A stretch of DNA of 60,232 nt, from assembly GCA_017539045.1 (NCBI GenBank), contig JAFYHS010000011.1, forward strand, positions 1 through 60,232, given 5' to 3'. Below, piece after piece: positions 59,612 to 60,232 of the stretch. The DNA comes from Bacteroidales bacterium (GTDB taxonomy: Bacteria; Bacteroidota; Bacteroidia; Bacteroidales; F082). The position numbers and the translations under genes are program-made. The notes under the pieces were generated by a model that saw nothing but the letters and a program-made list of their open reading frames with translations, was not told the DNA's origin and ran no database searches. Every line of letters begins with the position of its first letter. Position 1 is the first letter of the stretch.

Positions 59612-59649
59612 TGTAAAGTTTCTTTACAGTGGTGTAAAGAAACTTTACA
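59612..59649. promoter_or_regulatory. Double dyad, candidate operator
   Basis: TGTAAAGTTTCTTTACA and TGTAAAGAAACTTTACA are exact reverse complements separated by GTGG; each is also an inverted repeat TGTAAAG-N3-CTTTACA. Their centres are 21 bp apart, two helical turns. It lies 254 bases upstream of the DUF4249/TonB operon and upstream of a remnant gene on the plus strand. Confidence 0.6.
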
Positions 59650-59691
59650 GTGAGCGTTGTCATGAAGAATTTTTTTTGGAGCTTTTCATTC

Positions 59692-59743
59692 AAAAATCTA
59701 GGAAAGGTGTATAAACACCCATTTGAAAAATCTAGGAAAAGTG
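59692..59743. repeat. Two 18-base direct repeats around a small palindrome
   Basis: AAAAATCTAGGAAAGGTG (59692) and AAAAATCTAGGAAAAGTG (59726) differ by one base and start 34 bases apart. GGTGT-ATAA-ACACC (59706-59719) lies between. Could be binding sites in the promoter of the degraded gene that follows. Confidence 0.5.
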
Positions 59744-59787
59744 ATTTATGAGACGGAAAATCTATGATAAACTATTGAAATGGAAGC

Positions 59788-59931
59788 ACAAACTACACCT
59801 TGACCTCGATAAAAAAGTGCATCGAAAAGTACCGAAACTATCTTTCCACGCCATACGTCCTTCACTCCAAGGATGTTGAAGTCAAAGACGGGTTGGTGTT
59901 TCTGCCGCTTTATATGACGCCGCTGTTATAA
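59788..59931 (+). pseudogene. Remnant of a DUF4143-type AAA ATPase C-terminus
   Basis: About 40 codons translate as TSIKKCIEKYRNYLSTPYVL, HSKDVEVKDGLVFLPLYMTP and LL before a TAA. The phrase resembles the C-terminal end of Bacteroidales AAA ATPases with DUF4143 domains. There is no start codon and stop codons interrupt the frame upstream, so it is a decayed fragment. A plus-strand terminator follows. Family assignment is from memory of the motif. Confidence 0.5.
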
Positions 59932-59937
59932 TAGACT

Positions 59938-59986
59938 ATGGGACACGAGATAGACTATTTCGCGCCCTCGTGTCCCATGTCTTTTT
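59938..59986 (+). terminator. Intrinsic terminator on the plus strand
   Basis: ATGGGACACGAG pairs with CTCGTGTCCCAT (12 bp, 17-base loop), followed by GTCTTTTT. It ends the remnant gene and abuts the stop of the ABC ATPase on the other strand. Confidence 0.7.
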
Positions 59987-60232
59987 ACAGTTGCGACAAC
60001 ACCTCTTCCACAATCTTACCGTCGAACAGGTTGATGATGCGGTCGGCGTAGCCGGCGTCGCGCTGCGAGTGGGTCACCATGACGATGGTGGTGCCTTCCT
60101 TGTGGAGGTCGGTGAGCAGGTCCATCACTTCCTTGCCGTTCTTCGAGTCGAGGTTACCCGTGGGCTCGTCGGCGAGGATGAGCTTGGGGTTGGCGACGAC
60201 GGCGCGGGCGATGGCCACCCTTTGCTGCTGAC
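59985..60232 (-). CDS. ABC transporter ATP-binding protein, 5' end cut by window
   Basis: Only the last 81 residues are visible, entering the window at QQQRVAIARAVVANPKLILA, the end of the ABC signature and the start of Walker B (LILADEPTGNLDS). The His-loop reads VMVTHSQRDAGYADRIINLF. The DEPTGNLDS form and the short C-terminus point to the LolD/MacB/FtsE group, which works with MacB-type permeases in lipoprotein or peptide export. The substrate cannot be read from this fragment. Confidence 0.9.
   Translation of the reverse strand, partial: QQQRVAIARAVVANPKLILADEPTGNLDSKNGKEVMDLLTDLHKEGTTIVMVTHSQRDAGYADRIINLFDGKIVEEVLSQL

Overview
The window looks like chromosomal DNA of an anaerobic Bacteroidota, most likely order Bacteroidales. 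Four lines of sequence evidence support this. Start codons are repeatedly preceded by the Bacteroidota -7 promoter element TAnnTTTG rather than by Shine-Dalgarno sequences. At least four secreted proteins carry type IX secretion (T9SS) C-terminal domains, and a fifth LRR protein is cut at the window edge before its C-terminus. A TonB-dependent receptor is paired with a DUF4249 lipoprotein. HydF, a [FeFe]-hydrogenase maturase, implies anaerobic metabolism. Four candidate mevalonate-pathway enzymes are present, which is not universal in Bacteroidales and may help place the organism. No rRNA, tRNA, CRISPR array, prophage or transposase gene was seen.

Layout. 0-3.1 kb: a truncated BspA-like LRR protein and a stand-alone AAA ATPase. 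3.2-9 kb: glyQS, queA and the overlapping ftsX-DUF3098-uppP-truB cluster (division, wall lipid recycling, tRNA modification). 9-21 kb: housekeeping genes, namely an MCC-type carboxyltransferase, rlmN, an L,D-transpeptidase, a NifU-like plus GGGtGRT pair, an Ig-like lipoprotein, aspS, a DUF4919 lipoprotein, a phosphofructokinase, RNase HI and a double zinc-ribbon protein. 21-31 kb: two tandem tail-less SSB genes, a LytTR regulator joined to hydF, envelope proteins, an M15 peptidase, a tyrosine phosphatase, TatD, recG and GtrA. 30-40 kb: two mevalonate blocks (mvk-mvaD, and HMG-CoA reductase with a GYDIA-type GHMP kinase) separated by two BspA-like T9SS proteins and a membrane-bound TPR/HTH regulator. 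40-43.6 kb: DUF4468, DUF2807, rlmH, ribF and asd. 43.7-49.6 kb: an unusual same-strand set of an O/P-type porin, a lamin-tail lipoprotein, a divergent CYTH-like protein, a canonical CYTH protein and an SLC13-type anion transporter. 49.6-59.4 kb: a repeat-rich accessory region with secreted proteins, a second TPR/HTH regulator, and the TonB receptor/DUF4249 pair. The window ends in a 626-base gene-poor stretch and a cut ABC ATPase.

Most notable. Three consecutive spacers between 49.85 and 53.28 kb share the same layout: a GTTAGCACG block, usually a C/G-rich palindrome block, then a nine-base-period array ending next to the start codon. Related palindromic repeats sit in frame inside the neighbouring TPR/HTH regulator. 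The porin/CYTH/SLC13 locus is the best candidate for an undescribed functional system, possibly linked to phosphorylated or polyphosphate substrates; that function is inference.

Many starts were moved inward because a TAnnTTTG box lies inside the longest open frame. All family assignments come from reading motifs by eye; no database search was run.
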